Shown in pieces: positions 41,054 through 49,809 of a stretch of 64,000 bases of DNA. The position numbers and the translations under genes are program-made. Source of the DNA: an uncultured Clostridia bacterium (GTDB taxonomy: Bacteria; Bacillota; Clostridia; Lachnospirales; Anaerotignaceae); assembly GCA_902477755.1 (NCBI GenBank), contig CABSIK010000002.1, forward strand, positions 262,805 to 326,804, read 5' to 3'. The stretch's first letter is position 1. Each line of letters begins with the position of its first letter. The notes beneath the pieces were generated by a model that saw only the letters and a program-made list of their open reading frames with translations, ran no database searches and had not been told where the DNA came from.

Positions 41054-41568
41054 AACGGAGAGAAGGAAGTCACTCATGGAGCATTTTGACGGGAAAGGAA
41101 AAAAGATGCTTTGTGACAGGCAGGACAAGCTGTTTGCAGAAACACCATATTTTCCATGGAAATGGAAGGCGAAAGATTTCCGACAGGCATGGCTTTTGGT
41201 GTTATTTGGTGCCAGAGGTACACCTTGCGGGGCTGCGTGGTTTGCATGCGTACCCGGAGAGTGGTCTGGATCGGGCTTTGAAGTGTATCTGCCAGCGGGA
41301 ATTTGAGAAAGCACATACCAGAGAAGACTTTATTGCCCTGATTGGGAAAAATTACATATTGCTGGATTTGGAAGAAGCGCTGCAGCGGAAAGCGGAAATG
41401 GAAAGTATGGTGGAGCGGAAAGGCATGGAGAATTACAAAGCCTACGCCATAGAGAAGTACGGGAAGATGCCGGTAAATGACTGCTGGATGTGCGAGTATG
41501 AAAGCCAGTTTGTGGAAGAAATGGATTTGTGCATTCATGGGGAGGTGGCTGGGTTTTGGCTGATGTGA
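41050..41568 (+). CDS. HNH-like phage protein with Cys/His motif
   Basis: The 172-residue frame contains RCFVTGRTSCLQKHHIFHG, then GLRGLHAYPESGLDRALK and REFEKAHTREDFIALIGKNY. This arrangement is frequent in small Firmicute phage proteins described as HNH/NinG-like recombination proteins. Nuclease activity is inferred from the fold only. It overlaps the Rep stop (ATGA), so translation is probably coupled. Late Cys pair DCWMCEYE may add metal binding. Confidence 0.65.
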   Translation: MKRREGSHSWSILTGKEKRCFVTGRTSCLQKHHIFHGNGRRKISDRHGFWCYLVPEVHLAGLRGLHAYPESGLDRALKCICQREFEKAHTREDFIALIGKNYILLDLEEALQRKAEMESMVERKGMENYKAYAIEKYGKMPVNDCWMCEYESQFVEEMDLCIHGEVAGFWLM

Positions 41569-41641
41569 AAGGAGTGATCTACAGAGGATCGTCTGGGTGG
41601 TTTGTTGGTGGAAAAGAGATTGCGTTTTGAGGTGAATGAAA

Positions 41642-42754
41642 ATGGAAGCATATGAAAAAAAGACGAAAGAAAATGTTTTAGAACGTATGGAACGAATCGG
41701 CGCAGATCGAAAAATAGCAGATTTCAATGTAAAAATGAGTATGGATTATGAATTTAAAGTAAAATACGCAGAAATTAGAGCATGGGAATTTCACAACGAA
41801 TGTATGAGCAGAGGTTTTAACTGCCATGTATCTGTAGGTGGACTAGACAGTATTACATTATTTTTGTTTTTGAAAAGTATAGGAATCCATATCCCGGGAA
41901 TTAGTGTTTCATATTTGGAAGATAAGAGTATTCAAGATGTTCATAAGGCTTTAGGTATAGAGCGGCTTTTGAGTGCCAAGAAAAAAGATGGAACACACTG
42001 GAACAAAGCTGAAATTATTAAAGAGTTTGGATTCCCGGTCATTTCAAAGGAAGTTGCTTCCAAGATTGAATTGCTTCAAAATCCATCTGAGAAAAACAAA
42101 ACAGTAAGGCATGCCATTATTACAGGAGAAACCGGAGAATATGGTGGATTTCAGAAAAACAGCAGGATGAAACTAAGTCAAAAATGGCTTGATAAGTTTG
42201 GAGGTTATGAAAATGATGTGGAGGGTGTTTCTTACGGCACACCTGATTTTAAGGTATCCTCCAAATGCTGCTATTATCTCAAAGAAAAGCCATGCGAAGA
42301 CTGGGCGAAAGAGCATAACAGCGTTCCTTATTTAGGGTTGATGGCATCAGAAGGTGGAAGAAGGGCAAAGAGTTTAAAAATCAACGGTTGCAACTATTTT
42401 GGGAAAAGCACAATTCGTTCAGCTCCATTTGCCATATTCAAGAGACAAGATTTGTTACAGCTTGCAATGGACTTGAATGTTCCTGTTCCTGAAATTTATG
42501 GAAAAATCGAGAGAAACCCGGATGGTACATTATACACAACAAAGGCACAAAGAACAGGATGCAGTATGTGTGGATTTGGAATACATATGGAAAAAAGACC
42601 ACATAGATTTGACCTTCTTAGAGAACGGAATGAAAAAGAGTGGGCTTTTTGGATGTATGAAATGGGATGGGGACATGTGCTGGATTATATTGGAGTGGAC
42701 TGGGAGAACAAATATATTTCAACTGGAGAACAATTAAGATTGGAGATGAATTAA
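41642..42754 (+). CDS. PAPS-reductase-like (N-type ATP pyrophosphatase) protein
   Basis: The 370-residue protein has a PP-loop-like HVSVGGLDSITLFLFL (about 64-79), in which the first Ser of the usual SGGxDS is Val. LKEKPCEDW, SEGGRRAKSL and a late Cys pair TGCSMCGFG suggest a metal or Fe-S site. These features match the PAPS-reductase/ThiI-like family that phages carry. Sulfur transfer or DNA/RNA modification is possible but not shown. ATG 41642 follows GAGGTG with a seven-base gap. Codon use is AT-richer than in the preceding genes. Confidence 0.7.
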   Translation: MEAYEKKTKENVLERMERIGADRKIADFNVKMSMDYEFKVKYAEIRAWEFHNECMSRGFNCHVSVGGLDSITLFLFLKSIGIHIPGISVSYLEDKSIQDVHKALGIERLLSAKKKDGTHWNKAEIIKEFGFPVISKEVASKIELLQNPSEKNKTVRHAIITGETGEYGGFQKNSRMKLSQKWLDKFGGYENDVEGVSYGTPDFKVSSKCCYYLKEKPCEDWAKEHNSVPYLGLMASEGGRRAKSLKINGCNYFGKSTIRSAPFAIFKRQDLLQLAMDLNVPVPEIYGKIERNPDGTLYTTKAQRTGCSMCGFGIHMEKRPHRFDLLRERNEKEWAFWMYEMGWGHVLDYIGVDWENKYISTGEQLRLEMN

Positions 42755-42757
42755 TAG

Positions 42758-43048
42758 ATGGAAAAAACAATTAGAATTTTACGGTATTTTGCAAAGGTTC
42801 AAAAATGCAGATTATGTGGAAATTGTAATGATTGTTTATTTATTGATTTGTGTGCAGATGTGAATATGGAGTCAATGAAAGAGGATGTTTTTTCAAAAGC
42901 AGCGGACTACTTGGAACAATACAAAAGAATCATGGATGAAGAATCTTCAAAAGAAAGTAGTTTTGAAGAAGCGGAAAAGAAGGCTGAGAAGGTAAGGCGG
43001 CGTGATGGTTGTGAAAAATGTACGGTTACGGATTCATATGAGGTATAG
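42758..43048 (+). CDS. Cys-rich small protein, likely partner of the PAPS-reductase-like protein
   Basis: The 96-residue protein begins MEKTIRILRYFAKVQKCRLC and continues GNCNDCLFIDLCADVN, giving five Cys within 21 residues, with a further CEKC near the end (about residue 86). The rest is an acidic helix. It starts four bases after the upstream stop, so the two are cotranscribed and probably act together (inference). Possible zinc or iron binding; no family is recognised. Confidence 0.55.
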   Translation: MEKTIRILRYFAKVQKCRLCGNCNDCLFIDLCADVNMESMKEDVFSKAADYLEQYKRIMDEESSKESSFEEAEKKAEKVRRRDGCEKCTVTDSYEV

Positions 43049-43101
43049 ACCATTTTCGTGAGATCAAGAAAAAGGCAAGAGGTACATGAAAGGAGATAAA
43101 T

Positions 43102-43281
43102 ATGCAGAAGCCATTATATGTGGATGCCATTGCTTATTTTGAAAAGCTGGAAAAGAAACATGCTTACCAAGCGAATAAGGCAAAGTGGCAGGGGCGCAGT
43201 GAACAGGAGATTGAAAACATCCAGCGGAAAAAGGAATATGCAAGGCTGGCAGTGGAGGCACTGCGGCAAATGGAGGAGTGA
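43102..43281 (+). CDS. small helical phage protein, 59 residues
   Basis: The frame MQKPLYVDAIAYFEKLEKKH is followed by a charged helix ending ARLAVEALRQMEE. AAAGGAGATAAAT precedes the ATG, and ssb begins seven bases after the stop. Function unknown; coupling with ssb suggests a replication role. Confidence 0.6.
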   Translation: MQKPLYVDAIAYFEKLEKKHAYQANKAKWQGRSEQEIENIQRKKEYARLAVEALRQMEE

Positions 43282-43288
43282 AGTATCA

Positions 43289-43693
43289 ATGAACAAAGTG
43301 GAATTGCTGGGCAGACTGACAAAGAATCCTGAGATACGGTATGCCGAAGGAGAAAATCCGGTTGCCGTTGGGCGGTACACACTGGCGGTCAACCGAAGAT
43401 GGAAGAAGGAAGGCGAAGCGGAAGCGGATTTTATCCCATGTATTACATTCGGGAAGTATGCCACTTTTGCGGAAAAGTATTTTTCCAAAGGACAGTTGGT
43501 TTGTATTGTTGGACGCCTGCAGGTGCGAAACTGGACGGATAAAGACGGCAATAAAAGAAGAAATATGGAAGTGGTTGTGGAGGAACAGCACTTTGCAGGC
43601 AGTAAAAACGAGAATCAGGAGCCGAGGAGAGAACCGACACAGGATGGATTTTATCCCATAGATGATATAGAGGATGATGATTTGCCGTTTTGA
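43289..43693 (+). CDS. ssb: Single-stranded DNA-binding protein
   Basis: The 134-residue protein has the OB-fold signature MNKVELLGRLTKNPEIRYAE and FIPCITFGKYATFAEKYFSKGQ, then the canonical acidic C-terminal tip DDDLPF that recruits partner proteins. The start at 43289 was chosen because GGAGTGAAGT precedes it; the frame extends further upstream without a start signal. It protects phage replication intermediates. Confidence 0.93.
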   Translation: MNKVELLGRLTKNPEIRYAEGENPVAVGRYTLAVNRRWKKEGEAEADFIPCITFGKYATFAEKYFSKGQLVCIVGRLQVRNWTDKDGNKRRNMEVVVEEQHFAGSKNENQEPRREPTQDGFYPIDDIEDDDLPF

Positions 43694-43720
43694 GGAGTGA
43701 AAAGGAAAGGGGCTTGCAAG

Positions 43721-43873
43721 GTGTCAAAGGATGAAGTGAGAATGTGCCGCATTTTTAATTGCGACAGAAGGAGAGGAAATGTTTGCTGTGCTGATTGTGG
43801 TTATCGGAAAAAGTGCAGAAATAGTTGCCAGAACAGACCGGAAGTCTGTGGGTGTGTAAAGGAAAACGGGTGA
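43721..43873 (+). CDS. Cys-rich zinc-binding-type small protein, 50 residues
   Basis: The GTG-initiated frame has nine Cys in 50 residues (MCRIFNC, CCADCGYRKKC, SCQNRPEVCGC). Spacing suggests two or more metal-binding knuckles. AAAGGAAAGG lies upstream. Similar Cys-rich peptides occur before late regulators in Clostridia phages; function unknown. Confidence 0.55.
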   Translation: MSKDEVRMCRIFNCDRRRGNVCCADCGYRKKCRNSCQNRPEVCGCVKENG

Positions 43874-43877
43874 TGTC

Positions 43878-44333
43878 ATGCGGAAAGACAATATCAGAGA
43901 TTATGCCACAGAAGCCTTCCGTTTTTATGCTGCCTGCGGAAGGCTGACGGCAGCGGAACTGGAAGAAAAGGTGCGGCAGGAGATTTATACCAAGTCAAAA
44001 CGAGAGTTTTTACATAATGGAGGACCACATCTGCCAAGCGATGCCACAGCTTATGCAGTGATGCAGGCAGAGGATGCTGTGGCGGAAATGCAGGCGGAAT
44101 TTTTAGATATTCTGGCAGTGGAGCGGACATTGGTGCAGCTGGATGAAGCACAGCGGAAAGCCGTTGAAATTGTGTATTTTACAAAGCCGGATCAGGAATT
44201 GGAAAAAGGAGAAATTTCCAGAAGGGTGCATCAGGCTGAAATGGAGATTCCGGCAGGGGAAAAAACGGTATATCGGTGGCTGGCAAAGGCAAGAAAGGTG
44301 TTTGCCAGAGAAAGAGGGTTGAGGATGAAGTAA
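43878..44333 (+). CDS. putative phage late-gene regulator (ArpU/sigma-4-like)
   Basis: The 151-residue protein is mainly helical and ends in a helix-turn-helix-like segment (GEISRRVHQAEMEIPAGEKTVYRWLAKARK). A LDEAQRKAVEIVYF stretch before it is typical of sigma-region-4-like phage regulators such as ArpU/RinA. Its place just before the packaging genes supports a role as activator of late transcription. It begins after the Cys-rich gene with a four-base gap. Family assignment is by pattern only. Confidence 0.55.
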   Translation: MRKDNIRDYATEAFRFYAACGRLTAAELEEKVRQEIYTKSKREFLHNGGPHLPSDATAYAVMQAEDAVAEMQAEFLDILAVERTLVQLDEAQRKAVEIVYFTKPDQELEKGEISRRVHQAEMEIPAGEKTVYRWLAKARKVFARERGLRMK

Positions 44334-44407
44334 ATTGATTGATTATAGTGAATATTTGAATTATAATTATTTTATATGTTTAAAAAAATGAAATGGAAGT
44401 GATAATT

Positions 44408-44947
44408 ATGGATTTAGAAATATTAATTGGAATTCCTATTATAATTTTTCTTATAATAATTATAGTGATTCAATTTGTATATCTTCAAGTTATTACCGAA
44501 AAGGATAAAGAAACAAAAACCAGAAAGCTGCTGAAAGAAAGAATTGATTTTTTTAGATTATTTTGGCCTAAATTTTTATTATATGTTATAGCAACAAGTA
44601 TTATACTATTATTTACAGCAAGTTTTATTCTAGATAAAAATGTACAACTAGGAAATATGAATGAGTGGGTAAGCTTGATTTTAGGAATGATAGCCATGAT
44701 TATTGGTGTTATTTCACTATATTTAAGTTTTTATAATGTTGACCAAGCGAATGAATCTCTAGAAGAAACAAGAAAGCTATTAAATGAAATAAACAATAGT
44801 ATATCGGAAGCTTTAAAGAATATGGAAGATAGACTGGGAAAAAAGATGGATGAGAAATATAAAAACCAAAATCAGTATGGATCACAGGAAGATAGACAGA
44901 ATTACGGAAAACCAATAGATATTAAAAATGACAAAAATAAAGGATGA
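44408..44947 (+). CDS. AT-rich membrane protein with coiled coil, likely moron
   Basis: The 179-residue protein has hydrophobic helices at about 4-25, 52-72 and 85-110 and a cytosolic coiled coil (about 115-160, ESLEETRKLLNEINNSISEALK). Codon use is far richer in A/T than in flanking phage genes. It lies with the next gene between the late regulator and the packaging genes, a common moron position. No family is recognised. Either ATG 44393 or 44408 could start it; the latter has GGAAGTG upstream. Confidence 0.6.
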   Translation: MDLEILIGIPIIIFLIIIIVIQFVYLQVITEKDKETKTRKLLKERIDFFRLFWPKFLLYVIATSIILLFTASFILDKNVQLGNMNEWVSLILGMIAMIIGVISLYLSFYNVDQANESLEETRKLLNEINNSISEALKNMEDRLGKKMDEKYKNQNQYGSQEDRQNYGKPIDIKNDKNKG

Positions 44948-44952
44948 TAATT

Positions 44953-45426
44953 ATGAATTTCGATAAAGTAAAAACTAATATTCTTTTATGCAAGCCAACA
45001 GATGATACAAATATATTAAAGGTGTTCAATAGCATACAAATAAGGAATGGTGATTATCATAATGAAGTAATTTCTTTCGATATTGTTACGATAGTTAACT
45101 TTTGGGATATTAAAATTCAGGATATTAAAATACTATATAGTATTGTACATGATAATCAAATTGTGATGTTAGGAAGCCAAAGTTTTTATGAGAAGAATAC
45201 TAACGAAAATCATGAAAATGGTTTTTATGATACAATAAACTTGCTGGAACGTTTTCCGGTAAGAGGTTTTCCACTAAAGGGACCTGGGATTTATCAGGTT
45301 GTTGGGCATCTAGTAACGAATTTAGATAAAGAAACTATTGAAGATATACGTAGAAAAATTGAGTCGGGAAATATTGAAGATACAGAAGAGTATATGTCAA
45401 ATGTATTTAATTTTGAGGTGTTTTGA
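44953..45426 (+). CDS. AT-rich soluble protein, likely partner of the membrane protein
   Basis: The 157-residue protein begins MNFDKVKTNILLCKPTDDTN. Its predicted strands (EVISFDIVTIVNFWDIKIQDI, QVVGHLVTNLD) suggest a beta-sandwich. AAAGGATGATAATT precedes the ATG and overlaps the upstream stop, so the two are translationally linked. A terminator follows 68 bases later. No family is recognised; the pair may be an exclusion or toxin/sensor system (inference from position and composition). Confidence 0.55.
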   Translation: MNFDKVKTNILLCKPTDDTNILKVFNSIQIRNGDYHNEVISFDIVTIVNFWDIKIQDIKILYSIVHDNQIVMLGSQSFYEKNTNENHENGFYDTINLLERFPVRGFPLKGPGIYQVVGHLVTNLDKETIEDIRRKIESGNIEDTEEYMSNVFNFEVF

Positions 45427-45493
45427 ATTGATTTGACAGTACAACGCCCTAATTCCATGTTATTATGATACCATGGAACCCAAAGGGAACCAC

Positions 45494-45520
45494 AAAGGAC
45501 CAGCAATGGTCCTTTTTCTT
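45494..45520 (+). terminator. terminator before the packaging genes
   Basis: AAAGGACC (45494-45501) pairs with GGTCCTTT (45508-45515), followed by TTCTTTT. It separates the AT-rich pair from the late operon. A 7-bp inverted repeat, TTCCATG / CATGGAA, lies just upstream at 45453-45478. Confidence 0.8.
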
Positions 45521-45540
45521 TTGCAGAACGGAGGGGCATT

Positions 45541-45849
45541 ATGGACTATAACAAACAAAAATGGAAGAAAAAACGAGCCAAAATCCTTCGTTTAGACGGA
45601 TACAAAGACGTGATCTCTGGTTGGTATGGGAAGACCGAAGAAGCGAAAATGGTGCATCATATTTACCCGGCAACGGAATATCCGCAATATCAATGGGAGG
45701 ATTGGAATTTGATTTCTGTCAGTTTTTCCACCCATAAAAAATTGGAAAATCCAAAGACCGGTGGACTGACAGCCATGGGAAAACATCTGATGCAGATCAC
45801 AGTACCAGGCGTGGACTGGCGGAAGAAAAAGAGATCCCCCCTCCCATAA
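45541..45849 (+). CDS. HNH endonuclease (packaging-associated)
   Basis: The 102-residue protein has KMVHHIYPATEYPQYQWED, N in WNLISVSFSTHKKLENP, forming the H-N-H triad. Such small HNH proteins beside terminases help DNA packaging in many long-tailed phages. The Cys4 zinc motif seen in some homologues is missing. GGAGGGGC precedes the ATG. Confidence 0.85.
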   Translation: MDYNKQKWKKKRAKILRLDGYKDVISGWYGKTEEAKMVHHIYPATEYPQYQWEDWNLISVSFSTHKKLENPKTGGLTAMGKHLMQITVPGVDWRKKKRSPLP

Positions 45850-45928
45850 GGCATCAAAAGTTCTGTGCTGCCAGTGTGTGGGGTGAGGTCTTTCCAACTC
45901 TACGAAAAAAACAGAAAGGGGGGAAGCT

Positions 45929-46309
45929 ATGGAAACGGAATATCAAAAACAGGTGAAAAAAATATTCTCCAAAACAAAAAGCAGTATGAAAAAAGCGGGG
46001 ACGTACATCCCAGAATTTGATGTGAGCATCCGGCGGTATGCGGATCTGCGTCTGCAATATGACCTGCTGCAGGAGCAGTGGTATCAGGGCGGGTGTGAAA
46101 TCACAGAAGAATATACAAACAAAAGTGGCGCCACCAACCGCAGAAAGACGGCGCTGTATCTGGCTATGGAAACATTGCGCAAAGAGCTGCTGGAAATGGA
46201 AACTACGTTCGGGCTGACCCCCAAAGGTTTGAAGCAGATCCGGGCAAAAGGGCTGGAAGGCAGAAAGGACAGCGTGCTGGGGGAAGCGCTGCGGTCTTTG
46301 GATGAGTAA
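45929..46309 (+). CDS. Terminase small subunit, P27 family
   Basis: The 126-residue helical protein begins METEYQKQVKKIFSKTKSSM and includes KKAGTYIPEFDVSIRRYADLR and TFGLTPKGLKQIRA. It binds the packaging site and presents DNA to the large subunit. Its last bases overlap the large-subunit ATG (ATGAGTAA), the normal arrangement. Confidence 0.85.
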   Translation: METEYQKQVKKIFSKTKSSMKKAGTYIPEFDVSIRRYADLRLQYDLLQEQWYQGGCEITEEYTNKSGATNRRKTALYLAMETLRKELLEMETTFGLTPKGLKQIRAKGLEGRKDSVLGEALRSLDE

Positions 46310-48041
46310 GTACAAAAATTGGGATACGGTCATGAACTATGCCAAAGATGTCGTATCAGGAAAAATTCCAGCCAACCAGTACCGGATCAAGGGCTGTGAA
46401 CGCTTCCTGTCGGATCTCAAAAATCCTGCTTACGATTTCCAGCCACGGGACGCAGAATTTTGCATTGGCATCATAGAAAAGACCCTTTGCCACCAGCAAG
46501 GAGAGCGACAGGACGGAATGCCTTTAAGAGGGACACCGTTTTATCTTTTGCCATTTCATAAATTCATTATTTACAACCTGCTGGGGTTCAAGATGGCAGG
46601 GACAAAGATAAACCGCTTCCATGAAGCCCTGATCTTTATCCCAAGAAAGAATATCAAGACCAGCTTTGCGGCGTCGTTGGCTTATGCATTGGGGCTGTTA
46701 TACCGCATGTCAGGCTCGAAAATATATGTGGTAGCGGCGGCATTGAAACAAACCTTGGAAACCTTTGATTTCTTAAAGTACAACATAGAAAATATGGGGG
46801 AAGATCAAGCCAGCGGCGGACCCTTTCGTATCATTGATAACAACAATGAGCATTCCATTTCAGCGGAACTGGGCGGCGGTTTATTTGACCTGACGGCGCT
46901 TGCGGCAAACCCAGACGCCCAGGATTCCTTTAACTGCAACGTAGCCATTGCGGATGAAATCCATGCGTTCAAAAAACCAAAGCAGTACAACCTATTCAAA
47001 GAAGCCATGAAGGCTTATACCAATAAGCTGATGATCGGCATTTCCACTGCAGGGGATGATCCCAACAGCTTTTTGGCGCAGCGGGTGCGGTACTGCAAAC
47101 GGGTGCTGGATGGAGAGATTTCTGACGAGCAGTATTTTATATTCATCTGTGAAGCAGACCCCATGCCGGGAGAAAACGGAAAAAAATTTATTGATTACAC
47201 AAACCCCAAAACACACGAAATGGCAAACCCTGCCTATGGCGCATCCATCCGACCGGAAGAAATGCAGAATGATGCGTTCCAAGCGCAAAACGATCCACAG
47301 CAGAGGAAAGATTTTTTCGCAAAGTCCCTCAACGTGTTTACCTCTGCCATGGAAACCTATTTTGATATGGCAGAAGTGGAAGCCTCTGACAGCAAGTATC
47401 ACTGGACGCTGGAGGAACTGGCAAAGCTACCCATCACTTGGTATGGCGGCGCCGATCTGTCCAAACTTTATGACCTGACGGGGACTTCCCTCCATGGGCG
47501 GTATCAGGATGTGGATATTTGTATCACCCATGGATTTATTCCTGTGGTACAAGCCCATCTGAAGGCGGAGGAGGACAACATCCCTTTCTTTTGGTGGGAA
47601 GAAATGGGATGGCTGACGCTATGCAACCATGAGGTCATTGAGTATGAGGACGTTGTGAAATGGTTTTTATCCATGAAGCAAATGGGATTCAAAATCAAAT
47701 GGGTGGGCTATGACAAGCGATATGCCAGAGAGTTTGTGTTGAAAATGAAAAAAGCGGGATTCAAGATGCGTGACCAGTCCCAACGATATGTGGAAAAAAC
47801 AGAAGCGTTTCGTGAGATCGAAAAACAGATCAAGCGAGGACGCTTTTCTTATTTGGGGAATATGGCATACGCCTATTGCATCGGCAATGTAAAAGCCATT
47901 GAAGACAGTGACGATTTTGTGCGCTTTGAAAAGATACAGCCCAATCAGCGCATTGACCTTTTTGACGCAGACGTCATTGCCACAAAACAAATGCTCATTG
48001 ATATGGAAAAAAGCCAGAAAGCAAGTGACTGGCTGCAATAA
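46302..48041 (+). CDS. Terminase large subunit
   Basis: The 579-residue packaging motor has an ATPase domain with a degenerate Walker A (PRKNIKTSFAASLAY, about 112-126) and Walker B CNVAIADEIHAF (about 207-218). A C-terminal RNase H-like nuclease follows, with YGGADLSKLYDLTGTSL and WVGYDKRYAREFV. Size and layout match HK97/Terminase_1 family. It starts inside the small-subunit stop. Confidence 0.93.
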   Translation: MSKYKNWDTVMNYAKDVVSGKIPANQYRIKGCERFLSDLKNPAYDFQPRDAEFCIGIIEKTLCHQQGERQDGMPLRGTPFYLLPFHKFIIYNLLGFKMAGTKINRFHEALIFIPRKNIKTSFAASLAYALGLLYRMSGSKIYVVAAALKQTLETFDFLKYNIENMGEDQASGGPFRIIDNNNEHSISAELGGGLFDLTALAANPDAQDSFNCNVAIADEIHAFKKPKQYNLFKEAMKAYTNKLMIGISTAGDDPNSFLAQRVRYCKRVLDGEISDEQYFIFICEADPMPGENGKKFIDYTNPKTHEMANPAYGASIRPEEMQNDAFQAQNDPQQRKDFFAKSLNVFTSAMETYFDMAEVEASDSKYHWTLEELAKLPITWYGGADLSKLYDLTGTSLHGRYQDVDICITHGFIPVVQAHLKAEEDNIPFFWWEEMGWLTLCNHEVIEYEDVVKWFLSMKQMGFKIKWVGYDKRYAREFVLKMKKAGFKMRDQSQRYVEKTEAFREIEKQIKRGRFSYLGNMAYAYCIGNVKAIEDSDDFVRFEKIQPNQRIDLFDADVIATKQMLIDMEKSQKASDWLQ

Positions 48042-48056
48042 GGGAGGTGGTTTCCT

Positions 48057-49244
48057 ATGAGCAGGAAGAAGAAAAACGGTAAGACGAAAACAAGAGCGGA
48101 ACCAACATCCTTTTTGTGTTCTCCGGCAGCCTATGACATCCTGTGTGGAACGGGCTATACAAAATTGTCCCATAACCCCGAAATTATGGCTGCTGTCAAC
48201 AAAATCGCAGATCTGATTTCCAGCATGACCATCCACCTGATGGCAAATACGGAAAACGGGGATACCCGCATCCAGAATGGGTTATCCAGAAAGGTGGATA
48301 TCACGCCAAACAGATATACCACACGAAAAACATTCATGGCGGCAGTGGTGCGGACGCTGCTGCTGGAAGGTGATGGAAACAGTGTGGTGCTGCCTTTGAC
48401 GGAACAGGGGCTTTTGTCCGATTTGGTGCCGGTACCGGCATCAGCGGTATCTTTTGCTCAGGATGGTTTTGGTTATCGGATCATGATTCAGGGCATTCCT
48501 TATGAGCCCCAGGACGTATTACATTTTGTCATCAATCCGGACAGCGGTTTTTACTGGAAAGGAAGCGGCTATCGGGCTTGCTTGAAAGAAGTGGCAGACA
48601 ATCTGAAACAGGCAGCCATCACAAAGAAAGGCTTTATGGAAAGCAAATGGAAGCCCTCCATGATCGTCAAAGTGGATGGTCTGACGGAGGAGTTTTCCAA
48701 CAAAGAAGGCAGAAGCCGTTTACTGGAACAGTATGTGGAAAGTTCCCGTGCCGGTGAGCCGTGGATGCTGCCGGCGGAACAGTTCGAGGTCATCGAAGTA
48801 CGCCCTTTGTCCCTCAATGACATTGCCATTTCTGACAGCATCAAAATGGACAAAAAGACCGTTGCTGCCATTTTGGATGTCCCATCTTTTGTGGTGGGGG
48901 AAGGGGAGTACAAGGAAAGCGAGTGGAACCATTTTGTCAATACCAGACTGCGTCCCATCTGTCAGGCAATCGAGCAGGAGCTGACGAAAAAACTGTTGAT
49001 TTCGCCGGATTGGTATTTTCGTTTCAACCTTCGTTCCCTCTATGCCTATGACATCAAGACCCTTTCGGAGGTGGGGGCAAATCTTTACACCAGAGGCATT
49101 ATGACGGGTAACGAGGTGCGGGACTGGACAGGACAAAGCCCCAAAGAAGGCTTGGACGAGCTGGTCATTTTGGAAAACTATATCCCGCAGGGGATGATCG
49201 GAGATCAGAAGAAATTGAATGGAGGTGATGGCTCAAATGCGTGA
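48057..49244 (+). CDS. Portal protein, HK97 family
   Basis: The 395-residue protein forms the dodecameric vertex ring. It shows VNKIADLISSMTIHL, FMAAVVRTLLLEGDGNSVV, GSGYRACLKEVADNLKQA and FVGEGEYKESEWNHFV-like segments typical of HK97 portals (Phage_portal). The protease gene overlaps the 3' end. Starts at ATG 48057, after GGGAGGTGG. Confidence 0.93.
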   Translation: MSRKKKNGKTKTRAEPTSFLCSPAAYDILCGTGYTKLSHNPEIMAAVNKIADLISSMTIHLMANTENGDTRIQNGLSRKVDITPNRYTTRKTFMAAVVRTLLLEGDGNSVVLPLTEQGLLSDLVPVPASAVSFAQDGFGYRIMIQGIPYEPQDVLHFVINPDSGFYWKGSGYRACLKEVADNLKQAAITKKGFMESKWKPSMIVKVDGLTEEFSNKEGRSRLLEQYVESSRAGEPWMLPAEQFEVIEVRPLSLNDIAISDSIKMDKKTVAAILDVPSFVVGEGEYKESEWNHFVNTRLRPICQAIEQELTKKLLISPDWYFRFNLRSLYAYDIKTLSEVGANLYTRGIMTGNEVRDWTGQSPKEGLDELVILENYIPQGMIGDQKKLNGGDGSNA

Positions 49245-49809
49245 AGATCGACAGATGCGCAGTGTAGCAACGGAATTTCAAACAAGAACAGAAGCCGATG
49301 ATCTTTATATCAGCGGCTATTTTTCTGTATTCGGTTCCAACTATGAACTTTGGGACGGCGCAACGGAAAGCATTGCGGAAACTGCTTTTGACGGTGCCTT
49401 ATCCGATGATATCCGCTGTCTGATCGACCATGAAACCAGATTGGTATTGGGCAGGACGAAGGCAGGCACGCTGACTTTGAAAACAGACAGCCGTGGTCTT
49501 TGGGGTGAGGTGAAAATCAATCCCAAAGATATGGACGCCATGAATCTGTATGAACGGGTGAAGCGGGGAGATGTGGATCAGTGCAGTTTTGGCTTTGATA
49601 TTTTGGAGGAGGAATTTTCCGAAAGCGGCGGCGCTGTCCATTGGACAATCAAAAAAGTCAAATTGTATGAGGTTTCTGTGGTCACATTTCCTGCCTATAC
49701 CGAAACGGCGGTGACGGCAAGAAAAGCCCAGCTGACAGATCACAGAAAGCGGCATCTGGAACTTTGGAAAGCCAGAACGCTGGCAAAACTGAAAGGAGAG
49801 GAAATGTAA
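49237..49809 (+). CDS. Prohead protease (HK97 gp4-like)
   Basis: The 190-residue serine protease trims the scaffold domain of the capsid. It has the catalytic His in CLIDHETR and Ser in DVDQCSFGFDI, and GYFSVFGSNYELWDG at the N-terminus. ATG 49237 was chosen because GGAGGTG lies nine bases upstream; ATGs before it overlap that site. It overlaps the portal stop by eight bases. Confidence 0.92.
   Translation: MREDRQMRSVATEFQTRTEADDLYISGYFSVFGSNYELWDGATESIAETAFDGALSDDIRCLIDHETRLVLGRTKAGTLTLKTDSRGLWGEVKINPKDMDAMNLYERVKRGDVDQCSFGFDILEEEFSESGGAVHWTIKKVKLYEVSVVTFPAYTETAVTARKAQLTDHRKRHLELWKARTLAKLKGEEM

Noticed and set aside
41010..41306. Alternative frame over the HNH-like gene
   Set aside because: The frame starting at 41050 carries the KHHIFHG motif and couples to the Rep stop; the other has no motif.
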